NCBI GenBank assembly: GCA_002240395.1
Contig: CP016836.1
Coordinates: forward strand, 2,480,001 to 2,544,000
DNA length: 64,000 bases
Direction of reading: 5' to 3'
Source: Xanthomonas citri pv. mangiferaeindicae
Lineage (GTDB): Bacteria; Pseudomonadota; Gammaproteobacteria; Xanthomonadales; Xanthomonadaceae
In this document: positions 43,952-53,072 of the stretch, piece after piece
Position numbering within the stretch: position 1 is the first letter of the stretch
How the letters are laid out: each line of letters begins with the position of its first letter
Position numbers and translations under genes: made by a program
Notes under the pieces: model-generated
Databases searched by the model: none
What the model saw: the letters and a program-made list of their open reading frames with translations, nothing else
Told to the model about the DNA's origin: nothing

Positions 43952-45364
43952 TCAGGCGATGCGAACGCGTTCGTGGGATGAGGCGATCTGCATCGCCTCG
44001 CGGTACTTGGCCACGGTGCGGCGTGCGACCGGCACCCCGGCGGCTTTGAGCAGGTCGGCCAGGCGCGCATCCGACAGCGGTTTGCGCGGATCCTCGGCGT
44101 CGATCAGGCCGCGGATCATCTGCTGGATCGCGGTGCTCGAGGCCTCACCGCCGCCTTCGGTGCCGATGCCCGATGCGAAGAACGCCTTCAGCGGCAGGGT
44201 GCCGCGCGGGGTATGCACGTACTTGCGCGCGACCGCGCGCGAGACGGTCGATTCGTGCATGCCGATCTCCTCGGCGACCTCTCGCAAGGTCAGCGGCCGC
44301 AATGCGCGTTCGCCGAACTCCAGGAATCCCGACTGCTGGCGCACCAGGCAGCGCACGACCTTGAGCAGGGTGTCGCCGCGCGCCTCGAGGTTGCGCAGCA
44401 GCCAGCGCGCCTCCTGCAGCCGCCCGCGCAGGTAGCCCGCGTCGCTGCTGCAGGCGTGCTCGATCATGCGTTCGTAGCCGCGATGGATCGTCAGCCGTGG
44501 ATGCTGGCGGCCGGCCAGCGTGACGCGCCAGACGCCGTTGTGGCGGCTGATCACGCAGTCGGGGGTGACGTAGTTGTCTTGCGGCACGCCGCCGATGCGT
44601 GCGCCGGGCCGCGGGTCGAGGCTGCGCAGCAACTGCAGCGCGGTCTGTGCCTGCTCCAGCGTCTGGCCCAGTGCATCGGCCAGGCCCTGCGGGCCGAGCC
44701 TGGGCAATCGCTCGATATGCGTGGTCGCCGCCTGCAGCGCGATGGCGCGCCCGGGGGTGTCGGCAGGCAGCGCCTCGAGTTGCAGCCGCAGACACTCGCC
44801 CAGGTCGCGCGCGCCAACCCCCGGCGGGTCGAAGCGCTGGATCCGGTACAGCACCGCGGCGATCTCCGCCTCGGTGGCGCGGGTCTCGGGCAACAGCGCC
44901 TCGGCGATGCCCGCGAGCGTTTCGCGCAGATAGCCATCGTCATCGATCGCATCGATCAGTGCGATGCCGATATTGCGATCCCGCGGCGAGACCGTGCTCA
45001 GATGCCACTGCCAGGACAGGTGGTCGCGCAGGTCTTCGGACTGGATGATGCGATCGGCCGGATCGCCGTCGCCTTCGCTGTCGGCGTCGCTGCGCTGTCC
45101 GCCGGCGGCCTGCCAGCCATCGTCGCCGTCCCAGGCGGGAGCGGCGGCCTCGTCGTCGTGTGCCCGGTCCGGCGCGTCGGGCGTGTCGTCGCCAGCGGCC
45201 TGGCCATCGCTGCGCTCGCCCGCGCTCGATGGGGCCGGCATCGGGGCATCGTCCCAGTCGAGCAACGGATTGCTCTCGACCGCAGCCGCGATCTCGGTCT
45301 CCAGTTCCACCGCCGAGAGCTGCAGCAGATGCAGCGCCTGACGCAACTGCGGCGTCAGGACCAA
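43952..45364 (-). CDS. rpoN: RNA polymerase sigma-54 factor, apparent 5' frameshift
   Basis: Alternative sigma factor for activator-dependent promoters. Region I is Gln/Leu-rich (TPQLRQALHLLQLS), an acidic region II spans about residues 40-110, then the core-binding and DNA-binding domains, ending with the RpoN box ARRTVAKYRE. In the main frame the only start is TTG 45364, giving 470 residues and missing the family's first dozen. The normal beginning, MKPRLQTS, is encoded from ATG 45399 in another frame and hits a stop; adding one base near 45371-45378 would fuse the two. So the true gene is probably 43952-45399 with a sequence error or real indel. It sits between lptB and hpf, as expected. 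Confidence 0.9.
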   Translation of the reverse strand: MVLTPQLRQALHLLQLSAVELETEIAAAVESNPLLDWDDAPMPAPSSAGERSDGQAAGDDTPDAPDRAHDDEAAAPAWDGDDGWQAAGGQRSDADSEGDGDPADRIIQSEDLRDHLSWQWHLSTVSPRDRNIGIALIDAIDDDGYLRETLAGIAEALLPETRATEAEIAAVLYRIQRFDPPGVGARDLGECLRLQLEALPADTPGRAIALQAATTHIERLPRLGPQGLADALGQTLEQAQTALQLLRSLDPRPGARIGGVPQDNYVTPDCVISRHNGVWRVTLAGRQHPRLTIHRGYERMIEHACSSDAGYLRGRLQEARWLLRNLEARGDTLLKVVRCLVRQQSGFLEFGERALRPLTLREVAEEIGMHESTVSRAVARKYVHTPRGTLPLKAFFASGIGTEGGGEASSTAIQQMIRGLIDAEDPRKPLSDARLADLLKAAGVPVARRTVAKYREAMQIASSHERVRIA

Positions 45365-45435
45365 GTGCTGCCCTGCGATGTCTGCAACCGTGGCTTCATC
45401 GTCCCCGGATCTCCATGGCCGGATACGCGAGCACG

Positions 45436-46155
45436 TTACAGACGGAAGGAATCCCCAAGGTAAACGCGGCGCACGTCCGGATCGGCCAACAGCGCCTCGG
45501 GCGCTCCCTGCGCGAGCACGCCGCCATCGCTGAGGATATACGCGCGGTCGCAGATTCCCAAGGTCTCGCGGACGTTGTGGTCGGTGATCAGCACGCCGAT
45601 GCCGCGTTCCTTGAGATGGGTGACGATGCGCTGGATCTCGCCGACGGAGATCGGGTCGACACCGGCGAAGGGTTCGTCGAGCAGGATCATCCGCGGGTTG
45701 GCGGCGAGCGCGCGCGCGATCTCCACCCGGCGGCGTTCACCGCCCGACAGGCTGGCGCCAGCCTGGTCGGCGACGTGGCTGATCTGCAATTCGTCCATCA
45801 GATCGGCCAGCGCCTTGTCGCGGCCCGGCTTATCGAGGTCCTCGCGCAGTTCGAGTACCAGCATGATGTTGTCGGCCACGCTGAGCTTGCGGAACACCGA
45901 GGGTTCCTGCGGCAGGTAGCCGACGCCGCGCTTGGCCCGGGTGTACATCGGCTCGGCGGTGATGTCGTGACCGTCGAGCACGATGCGTCCGGCATCGGCC
46001 GGGACCAGGCCGACGATCATGTAGAAACAGGTGGTCTTGCCGGCGCCGTTGGGACCGAGCAGGCCGACGACCTCGCCCGCCTCGAGCGTCAGCCCGAATT
46101 CCTTGACGACCTCGCGCTGTTTGTAGCGCTTGCGCAACCCCTCGGCGACGAGCAT
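45436..46155 (-). CDS. lptB: LPS export ABC transporter ATPase LptB
   Basis: Cytoplasmic ATPase of the LptB2FGC exporter that pulls LPS from the inner membrane. Walker A GPNGAGKTTCFY, Q-loop PQEPSVFRKL, ABC signature LSGGERRRVEIARAL, Walker B ILLDEPFAGVDP and the switch His in LITDHNVRETL. 239 residues. Its ATG and the lptA stop share one base, so the lpt genes are coupled. rpoN follows 36 nt after its stop. Confidence 0.97.
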   Translation of the reverse strand: MLVAEGLRKRYKQREVVKEFGLTLEAGEVVGLLGPNGAGKTTCFYMIVGLVPADAGRIVLDGHDITAEPMYTRAKRGVGYLPQEPSVFRKLSVADNIMLVLELREDLDKPGRDKALADLMDELQISHVADQAGASLSGGERRRVEIARALAANPRMILLDEPFAGVDPISVGEIQRIVTHLKERGIGVLITDHNVRETLGICDRAYILSDGGVLAQGAPEALLADPDVRRVYLGDSFRL

Positions 46156-46730
46156 CAGCGGCCGCCTCCGGTTCCCGGCTGGGCCGCAGGCTGCGTGGCG
46201 GGCGTGGCGGGCGTGGCGGACGGCTGCGCCGGCTGGCGGTTACGCGGCTCGAACTGCATGCGCACGCGGCCCTGGCCCTCGCCGCCGCCCTGCACCTGGC
46301 CGGTGGACATGTTGTAGACGATCCGCTCGCCCTCCATGCGGCCGCGACCAGGCTGGTTGACGATCGCGTTGCCGGTCAGCACGACCGTGTCGTTGGGCAT
46401 GTTGTAGTCGGCCTGGGCGGCGGTGGCGTCGACCCAGCCGCCGTCGTCCATCTGCTGCTTCATCTTGACCGGGCCGCCGGTCAGGATCACCCGTTGGAAC
46501 TCACCGCCGTGGCGGCGCACGTCGGCGCGGCTGGCCTGGATCTCGAGCGTGCCCTGGCTGATGGTCACGCCGTTGGTGAACAGGCAGGGCAACTGCTCGT
46601 TGCTGACCGAACAGTCGCTGCCGCCGGCGTCGACCGACAGCGTCTGGTTGCGGTCGGCTGCCTTGGCCAGGACGGCGCCGGGCGCAAGGGCCAGGACGAG
46701 GAGCAGGCTAGCGGCGGGAATTGGGTTCAT
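46155..46730 (-). CDS. lptA: LPS transport periplasmic protein LptA
   Basis: Periplasmic beta-jellyroll bridge that carries LPS from LptC to LptD. Signal peptide residues 1-22 (ending V-L-A-K), then the OstA domain with NGVTISQGTLEIQASRADV, and the VLTGNAIVNQPGRGRMEGERIVY block. It is 191 residues; the last 25 or so are Pro/Ala/Thr-rich and encoded partly by a 9-bp tandem repeat, probably a flexible tail. Its start lies 23 nt inside lptC. Confidence 0.92.
   Translation of the reverse strand: MNPIPAASLLLVLALAPGAVLAKAADRNQTLSVDAGGSDCSVSNEQLPCLFTNGVTISQGTLEIQASRADVRRHGGEFQRVILTGGPVKMKQQMDDGGWVDATAAQADYNMPNDTVVLTGNAIVNQPGRGRMEGERIVYNMSTGQVQGGGEGQGRVRMQFEPRNRQPAQPSATPATPATQPAAQPGTGGGR
46193..46219. 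repeat. Three-copy 9-bp tandem repeat in the lptA tail
   Basis: GCGTGGCGG occurs three times without mismatch at 46193, 46202 and 46211. On the minus strand it encodes a Thr-Pro-Ala repeat near the LptA C-terminus. Unit length is a multiple of three, so copy changes keep the frame. Confidence 0.85.
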
Positions 46731-47271
46731 TGCGGAATTTGACCTGGGAAAGGAGTTCGATCCGCCCCGACTCGAGATCGGCGCGCATGCCCGTGCCCTG
46801 CATTGTAGAGCCGGGCTGGACCACGTCCACGAGCGCGTCGGAGGCGGCCTGGTTGCGTTGCGGGAACACGTCGAGCGCCTCGGTGCGCATCGTCGTGGGG
46901 CGCGGCGCGCCGTCGGGGCTGGTCGCGGTGACCTCGCCGCGCAAGCGCACCAGTTCGTTGTCCTCCGACACCCAGCCGGTCTTGGACCGGACCTGCCAGT
47001 GGCCGCCGGATTCGGCAGGAATGTTGAACACCGGAGTGACCAGTTCCAGCGTGCGCGCGCCCGGGGTCTGCTGCAGTTGCGGCGCCTGCACTGCGAATGC
47101 CTCGCGACCGTCGCTGTCGAGCGCGACGAGATCGAAATCGCGCAGCAGATAGTCAGTGCGGGTATCGGCGGGGCCGTCGACGGCCAACCGGTCCTTCTGG
47201 CGCCAGGCCGACCAGCCCGACACCAGCGCGCCGGCGAGCAGCAACAGCGTCAGTCCCAGACGCCAGTTCAC
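46708..47271 (-). CDS. lptC: LPS export membrane protein LptC
   Basis: Bitopic inner-membrane protein joining the LptBFG complex to LptA. One N-terminal membrane segment (about residues 5-21) and a periplasmic jellyroll domain (DYLLRDFDLVALDSDGREAF onward, AEALDVFPQ-type block near the end). 187 residues. The GTG at 47271 corresponds to the family Met in the MNWR start and overlaps the kdsC stop by 4 nt; it also overlaps lptA by 23 nt. Confidence 0.9.
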   Translation of the reverse strand: MNWRLGLTLLLLAGALVSGWSAWRQKDRLAVDGPADTRTDYLLRDFDLVALDSDGREAFAVQAPQLQQTPGARTLELVTPVFNIPAESGGHWQVRSKTGWVSEDNELVRLRGEVTATSPDGAPRPTTMRTEALDVFPQRNQAASDALVDVVQPGSTMQGTGMRADLESGRIELLSQVKFRNEPNSRR

Positions 47272-47819
47272 GAGATCCGCCCGTCGGCGTGGATCGTCGC
47301 CAGACGCCCCTGCGCATGCAGGATCAGGTCGCACAGCTCGCGGCCCGCGCCGCGCCCGCCGGGTGCGCGCGTGCGCCAGTGCGCCGCCGAAACGGCGCAG
47401 GCGTTGGCGTCGGCCGGGGCCACGGCGAGGCCGGCCTCGCGCATCGCACCGACGTCGGCCAGGTCGTCGCCCATGAACGCGACCTGGTCGTCATCCAGGC
47501 CGAGCTCGGCGCACAGCGCGACGACCCGGGCCCGCTTGTCGGCGACATGCACGTGCGCCTGCACGCCCAGGTCGGCGGCGCGGCGCTCCACGATGCCGCC
47601 GGGACGCGCCGTGACCATCGCCACCGTGATGCCGGCCTTGCGCAGCAGCACCAGGCCCTGGCCATCGTGGACGTGGAAGGTCTTGATCTCCCGTCCCTCG
47701 CTGTCGAAGCCGAGCCCGCCGTCGGTCAGCGTGCCGTCGACGTCGAAGCACGCCAGGCGCACGCGCGCCGCGCGCGCGAGCACATCGGGCGGCACGTGGT
47801 CGAAAAGGGAGGCGGGCAT
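47268..47819 (-). CDS. kdsC: 3-deoxy-D-manno-octulosonate 8-phosphate phosphatase
   Basis: HAD-family phosphatase releasing Kdo from Kdo-8-phosphate for LPS inner core. CFDVDGTLTDG with the catalytic Asp pair, VTARPGG, DKRARV and GDDLADVGAM are in order. ATG 47819 gives 183 residues and the usual distance of about 20 residues to the HAD motif; ATG 47837 is in frame and adds six. Follows kdsD closely and overlaps lptC by 4 nt. Confidence 0.95.
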   Translation of the reverse strand: MPASLFDHVPPDVLARAARVRLACFDVDGTLTDGGLGFDSEGREIKTFHVHDGQGLVLLRKAGITVAMVTARPGGIVERRAADLGVQAHVHVADKRARVVALCAELGLDDDQVAFMGDDLADVGAMREAGLAVAPADANACAVSAAHWRTRAPGGRGAGRELCDLILHAQGRLATIHADGRIS

Positions 47820-47852
47820 CGGTGTCGTTCTGTCCATGAATGGAGAGTGGGG

Positions 47853-48878
47853 TTACACCACGCGGGCGCGCAACAGGTCCTGAATATTGAGGGCGCCCAC
47901 GACCCGGCGCTCGGCGTCGAGCACCGGCAGCATCGTGATCTTGCGCGTCTCCATCAGGCGTGCGGCTTCCACCGCCAGCGCGTCGGCGTCGATCGCAATC
48001 GGGTCGCGGGTCATGACGTCGGCGATGCGGGCATCGCGCACATCGATGTTCGGGTCGGTGAGCGTGCGCCGCAGGTCGCCGTCGGTGTACAGGCCGATCA
48101 GCCGCTGCGCCTCGTCGACGACGACGGTCATGCCCAGCCGCTTGCGGCTCATCTCCATCAGCGCATCGGCCAGCGAGGCGTCCGCACGCACCGCCGGCAC
48201 CTCGTCGCCGCCATGCATGACGTCGCGGATGTGCAGCAGCAATCGGCGGCCGAGCGCGCCGGCCGGGTGGGAGCGGGCGAAGTCGTCGGCGGTGAAGCCG
48301 CGCGCGTCCAGCAGCGCCACCGCCAGTGCATCGCCCATCACCAGCGAGGCGGTCGTGCTGCTGGTCGGCGCCAGCGCCAGCGGGCAGGCCTCGGCCGGCA
48401 CGCTGATGTCGAGATGGATGTCGGCGGCCGTGGCCAGTGTCGACGCCGGGCGGCCGGTCATCGCAATCAGGCCATTGCCCTGGCGTTTGAGCACCGGCAG
48501 CAGCATCAGGATCTCGTCCGATTCGCCCGAGTACGACAGCGCCAACACCACGTCGGCGTCGGTGATCATGCCCAGATCCCCGTGCCCGGCCTCGCCCGGA
48601 TGCACGTAGAACGCCGGGGTGCCGGTCGAGGCCAGGGTCGCGGCGATCTTGCGCGCGATATGGCCGGACTTGCCCATGCCGGTGCACACGACCCGGCCGC
48701 GGCACTCGAGGATGCGCGTGCAGGCGGCGGTGAAGGCGCCGTCGAGTCGGGCGGCCACGGCGTGCAGGCCCTGGACCTCGACCTCGAACACCTGACGCCC
48801 GCTGTCGGCGAACGCCACCCTACGCGTGGCGGGGCGGGCGGAGACGGCCTGGGCCGCGTCGTCGAACGTATCCGGCAA
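47853..48878 (-). CDS. kdsD: D-arabinose 5-phosphate isomerase
   Basis: First committed step to Kdo: ribulose-5-phosphate to arabinose-5-phosphate. 341 residues: an SIS isomerase domain (VVCTGMGKSGHIARKIAATLASTG split by the motif, PGEAGHGDLGM, SYSGESDEI) and two C-terminal CBS domains (about 215-335) with YTDGDLRR. First gene of the kds-lpt-rpoN run; divergent from bolA with a 147-nt gap where its promoter should lie. Confidence 0.96.
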   Translation of the reverse strand: MPDTFDDAAQAVSARPATRRVAFADSGRQVFEVEVQGLHAVAARLDGAFTAACTRILECRGRVVCTGMGKSGHIARKIAATLASTGTPAFYVHPGEAGHGDLGMITDADVVLALSYSGESDEILMLLPVLKRQGNGLIAMTGRPASTLATAADIHLDISVPAEACPLALAPTSSTTASLVMGDALAVALLDARGFTADDFARSHPAGALGRRLLLHIRDVMHGGDEVPAVRADASLADALMEMSRKRLGMTVVVDEAQRLIGLYTDGDLRRTLTDPNIDVRDARIADVMTRDPIAIDADALAVEAARLMETRKITMLPVLDAERRVVGALNIQDLLRARVV

Positions 48879-49025
48879 GGGTCTTTTCCGTTAGGCTAAG
48901 CCGTTCATTTTATGCGCTTCCCGGCGTGAATGCCCGCGACCGTCGGCGGCGTCGAAGACGGCTCATCCCCGCTTCACGCGAGGCGGCGCCCGGCCCCGTC
49001 CTGCGGCGCCCACAGGATCGAAGAC

Positions 49026-49273
49026 TTGGATACCCGCACCATCACCGCACTCATCCAGCAGGGCATGCCCGACGCCCATGTGCATGTGGAGGGCGCCGAC
49101 GGCGTCCATTTCGAAGCGCTGGTCGTCTCGCCCGCCTTCGCCGGCAAGCTGCCGCTGGCCCGCCATCGCATGGTGTACGCCACGCTCGGTGCGCGTATGG
49201 GCGGTGAGATCCACGCGCTGGCGCTGCGCACGCTGACCCCCGACGAACACGCGCGGCAGACGGGGCAGGGCTG

Positions 49274-49274
<1 letters not shown>
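49026..49274 (+). CDS. ibaG: BolA/IbaG family protein
   Basis: Small stress and Fe-S/acid-response protein, partner of monothiol glutaredoxins in this family. 82 residues with the BolA core HFEALVVSPAFAGKLPLARHRMVYATLG. The start is probably TTG 49026 (the LDTRT in this frame corresponds to the family MD-T beginning), with AGGA upstream; an earlier ATG at 48930 would add an unlike extension. Overlaps murA by one base (TGATG), the standard ibaG-murA arrangement. Confidence 0.9.
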
Positions 49275-50533
<1,259 letters not shown>

Positions 50534-50535
50534 CG

Positions 50536-50835
50536 ATGGCGTTCCGCGGTCGCATGTCGAGCCGGCGGGTGGCGTTGTTCGCGACGCTCGCCGTGGTGTT
50601 GCTGGCGCTGGGCTGGATGCGCTACACCGGCGCGGCGGCCTTGAGCGGCATCGCGTTCAAGGACATGGATTGGAACGAGGACGGTGAGTTGACCCGCAGC
50701 GAAGTGTTGCAGGGCTTCTTCACGATCGTCGCCGTGCGCACGACCGACGGCGCCCGCAGTTGCGTCGACTACCGCCGACGCGGCTCGGGCGAGTCGATCC
50801 GCGTCGAGTGCCGGACCACGCCCGCCGCGCCGTAG
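50536..50835 (+). CDS. Small membrane-anchored protein with one EF-hand-like loop
   Basis: A 99-residue protein of unknown family. One N-terminal membrane segment (about residues 10-28), then a perfect-looking Ca-binding loop, DMDWNEDGELTRSE, near residues 43-56, and a short C-terminal part with two Cys. Starts 3 nt after the murA stop, so it is probably co-transcribed with murA. A role in the envelope is inferred from location only. Confidence 0.7.
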   Translation: MAFRGRMSSRRVALFATLAVVLLALGWMRYTGAAALSGIAFKDMDWNEDGELTRSEVLQGFFTIVAVRTTDGARSCVDYRRRGSGESIRVECRTTPAAP

Positions 50836-50838
50836 CCA

Positions 50839-50882
50839 GGGGTCAGAGTCGATTTCGCCTCGCGAAATTGCACTCTGACCCC
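50839..50882. repeat. REP-like palindrome
   Basis: GGGGTCAGAGT (50839-50849) pairs with its exact complement at 50872-50882, with a second inner pairing of ATTTCGC and GCGAAAT. This GGGGTCAGAGT-type element is one I associate with dispersed repeats in Xanthomonadaceae genomes. Only one copy is in the window, so the repeat status is inferred. Confidence 0.6.
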
Positions 50883-50920
50883 GGTTTTGACCTAGGCGGT
50901 CTGCCGTCATCACGCCAAAA

Positions 50921-50947
50921 ACAAGGCCCCGCAATGCGGGGCCTTGT
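50921..50947 (-). terminator. Rho-independent terminator of the DUF3108/pur run
   Basis: 12-bp perfect stem (ACAAGGCCCCGC and complement) with a 3-nt loop. On the minus strand it is followed by a T-run (complement of CCAAAAA), so it ends the minus-strand transcript 22 nt beyond the DUF3108 stop. It may also stop transcripts coming from the EF-hand gene. Confidence 0.85.
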
Positions 50948-50968
50948 TCGTTCTGTCGCCAGTTGCGC

Positions 50969-51685
50969 TCAGTTCACCGACTGCAGGCGCATGTCGATAT
51001 GGTCGCTGCCGTCGCGACGCTGCAGCAGCCGGGCCGGGACCGGCAGATCGTCGACGATCCAGGCCACGATCTCGCGCCGTCCGTCGGTGCGCACCACCTT
51101 GGTCGCCTGCAGCGTCCGACCGCCGACCGTCACCGCCTCGGTGCCCTGGCGCTCGAACACCTGGCGCTTGCTGCGGCCGTCCTCGACAAGGCGATAGCGC
51201 AGCGGCGAACGGCCGGCCTGCACGTCGCGCACCAGCACCAGATTCATCAGCATGCCGTCCAGGTCGCCGGGCTGCAGCTTCACCGGGCCGCCCTGGTCAT
51301 CTTTGACGTCCCCGCTCCAGCGCGCTTCGCCGGCGTTCCAGTCGTAGGTCGCGTTGACACTGCGGCGCTTGACCAGCATCGCCGCCAGACCCGATTCGCC
51401 GCGCTGGGAGTCGGTGCTGCTGATCGGCCGCCACTGGTCGCCGTTGGCTTCGAACACCGTGCTTTGTTCGAGCCGGGCGCCGGCACCCGTGACATTGAGG
51501 CTGTACTTCCAGCGTTCGCTGCCTTCGCGGGCGAGCTTCATGTCGGCCTGCCCACGCAGACCCATGAAGGTCGTCTGGTAGCTCGCGGTGAAGGGCTCGA
51601 GCGCCAGCGCCGGCAGAGCGGCGAGCGACAGCAGGGCGGCGCCGCAGGCGGCGAGCAGGCGGGGGCGGCGGGTCGTCTGGGGCAT
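50969..51685 (-). CDS. DUF3108 secreted protein, copy 1
   Basis: Periplasmic protein of the DUF3108 family, function unknown. Signal peptide about residues 1-29 (ending A-L-A-L), then a beta-rich domain: EPFTASYQTTFMGLRGQADMKL, TYDWNAGEARWSGDV, LQPGDLDGMLMNLVLVRD and VAWIVDDLPVPARLLQR. 238 residues. It is a diverged tandem copy of the adjacent 51686-52402 gene; the two stop/start codons touch. The run continues upstream to purN and purM. Confidence 0.88.
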   Translation of the reverse strand: MPQTTRRPRLLAACGAALLSLAALPALALEPFTASYQTTFMGLRGQADMKLAREGSERWKYSLNVTGAGARLEQSTVFEANGDQWRPISSTDSQRGESGLAAMLVKRRSVNATYDWNAGEARWSGDVKDDQGGPVKLQPGDLDGMLMNLVLVRDVQAGRSPLRYRLVEDGRSKRQVFERQGTEAVTVGGRTLQATKVVRTDGRREIVAWIVDDLPVPARLLQRRDGSDHIDMRLQSVN

Positions 51686-52402
51686 TTAGGGAACTCCTTG
51701 GTATTCGACGAGGCGCAGGTCGATCGCGTCTTCGCCGTCTTCGCGTTGCAGGATGCGGATGGGGGTGGGAACGCCATCGGCGATCCAGACGATCATCTCG
51801 TCATTGCCGCCGTTGGTCCGTGAAACCCGCAACGCCGAATAACTGACGTCGGCGACCTGGACGATCTCCGGCTCGGGCGCGGTGAGGTAGGCATAGTCGC
51901 GTGCGCGGCCGCCGTCGACGAAGCGGTACTGCAGCGCCGCGCCCGGGGCGGCGTCGCGGACGATCGCCAGGTTGATCAGCAGCGCGCTCATGTCGCCGGG
52001 CTGCAGTGGCACCGGGGCGCGGCGGCGCTTGCTGATGTCGCCGGTCCAGGTCGCAAGGCCCCGTGCCCAGTCGTAGATGCCCTCGGTGCGGCGGTTGAAC
52101 AGCACCGCCGCCTTGCGCAGCGTGTGCTGAGTCAGCGGGCGGAAGGTCTCGCCGACGACGTCGAAGCGGGTGCCCTGCTCGACGTTCAGCCCGAGAATGC
52201 CGGCGAACCCGCGATTGCCGCGGATGCTTAAGTCGATCTGCCAATTCGGCCCGTCGGGCTGCAGCCGCATGGTTGCGGTGCCCGCCTGGCGGCCCTGGTA
52301 CCAGGCCTCGTAGGTTGCGACGAACGGCTGCAGCGGCGCCGCCCGGCCGGCGGGCATCCAGGCGATCAGCAGGCCGGCAACGAGGGCGAGGAGAGGGCGC
52401 AT
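51686..52402 (-). CDS. DUF3108 secreted protein, copy 2
   Basis: Paralogue of the neighbouring copy, the same length of 238 residues. Signal peptide (about 1-21), then LQPFVATYEAWYQGRQAGTATMRL, GIYDWARGLATWTGDI, LQPGDMSALLINLAIVRD and MIVWIADGVPTPIRILQR, each in the same order as in copy 1. Its stop is immediately followed by the other copy's ATG. It lies 11 nt beyond purN, a common position in this group; the link to purine synthesis is not explained. Confidence 0.88.
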   Translation of the reverse strand: MRPLLALVAGLLIAWMPAGRAAPLQPFVATYEAWYQGRQAGTATMRLQPDGPNWQIDLSIRGNRGFAGILGLNVEQGTRFDVVGETFRPLTQHTLRKAAVLFNRRTEGIYDWARGLATWTGDISKRRRAPVPLQPGDMSALLINLAIVRDAAPGAALQYRFVDGGRARDYAYLTAPEPEIVQVADVSYSALRVSRTNGGNDEMIVWIADGVPTPIRILQREDGEDAIDLRLVEYQGVP

Positions 52403-52412
52403 TCGGCGGCCA

Positions 52413-53072
52413 TCATGGGAAGCGCTGGTTGGCTGCCAGCTGAAGCGGCGCCACTGCGATCCGGCCGTCGATCTGCACCGCGCCGGCCGCGTTCAGCTGG
52501 ACCCGCCCGGCGGCGATCCAGCGCAGGGTTTCCAGCAGCAGCGGATGTTCGCGCGTCAGGACCCGCTGGGCGAGCGCGGTCTCGTCGTCGCCGGGGTGCA
52601 CCGGGACGCGCGCCTGGGCGATCACCGGCCCTCCGTCGAGGTCGGCGGTCACGAAATGCACGCTGGCCCCATGTTCGTCGACCCCGGCCGCCAGTGCCTG
52701 GCGATGGGTGTGCAGGCCCTTGAAGGCCGGCAGCAGCGAGGGATGGATGTTGATCATCCGGCCGGCGCGCCCTTCGACAGCCGCGGCGCCGATCAGGCGC
52801 ATATAACCGGCGCAGACGATCAGCTCGGGCGCGGCGGCGTCGATCGCTGCGAACAGTGCGGCGTCGTGCGCGTGGCGGTCGGCGTGGTCGCGTGGGCGCA
52901 CGGCCTGCGCCGGGATCCCGGCAGCGCGCGCGCGTTCCAGCGCGCCGGCATCGCCGCGATCCGACCAGACGCCGGCCACGGTCGCGTCGAGCGTGCCGGC
53001 GGCGATCGCGTCGAGGATCGCCTGCAGGTTGCTGCCCCGACCCGAGGCGAGCACCGCGATGCGCAGCGTCAT
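52413..53072 (-). CDS. purN: Phosphoribosylglycinamide formyltransferase
   Basis: Transfers formyl from 10-formyl-THF to GAR in purine synthesis. 219 residues with VLASGRGSNLQAIL, GYMRLIG, the catalytic INIHPSLLPAFKGLHTH block and VTADLDGGPVIAQ. ATG 53072 overlaps the upstream membrane-protein stop by 4 nt. Together with purM this is the expected pair, split here by a small membrane gene. Confidence 0.96.
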   Translation of the reverse strand: MTLRIAVLASGRGSNLQAILDAIAAGTLDATVAGVWSDRGDAGALERARAAGIPAQAVRPRDHADRHAHDAALFAAIDAAAPELIVCAGYMRLIGAAAVEGRAGRMINIHPSLLPAFKGLHTHRQALAAGVDEHGASVHFVTADLDGGPVIAQARVPVHPGDDETALAQRVLTREHPLLLETLRWIAAGRVQLNAAGAVQIDGRIAVAPLQLAANQRFP

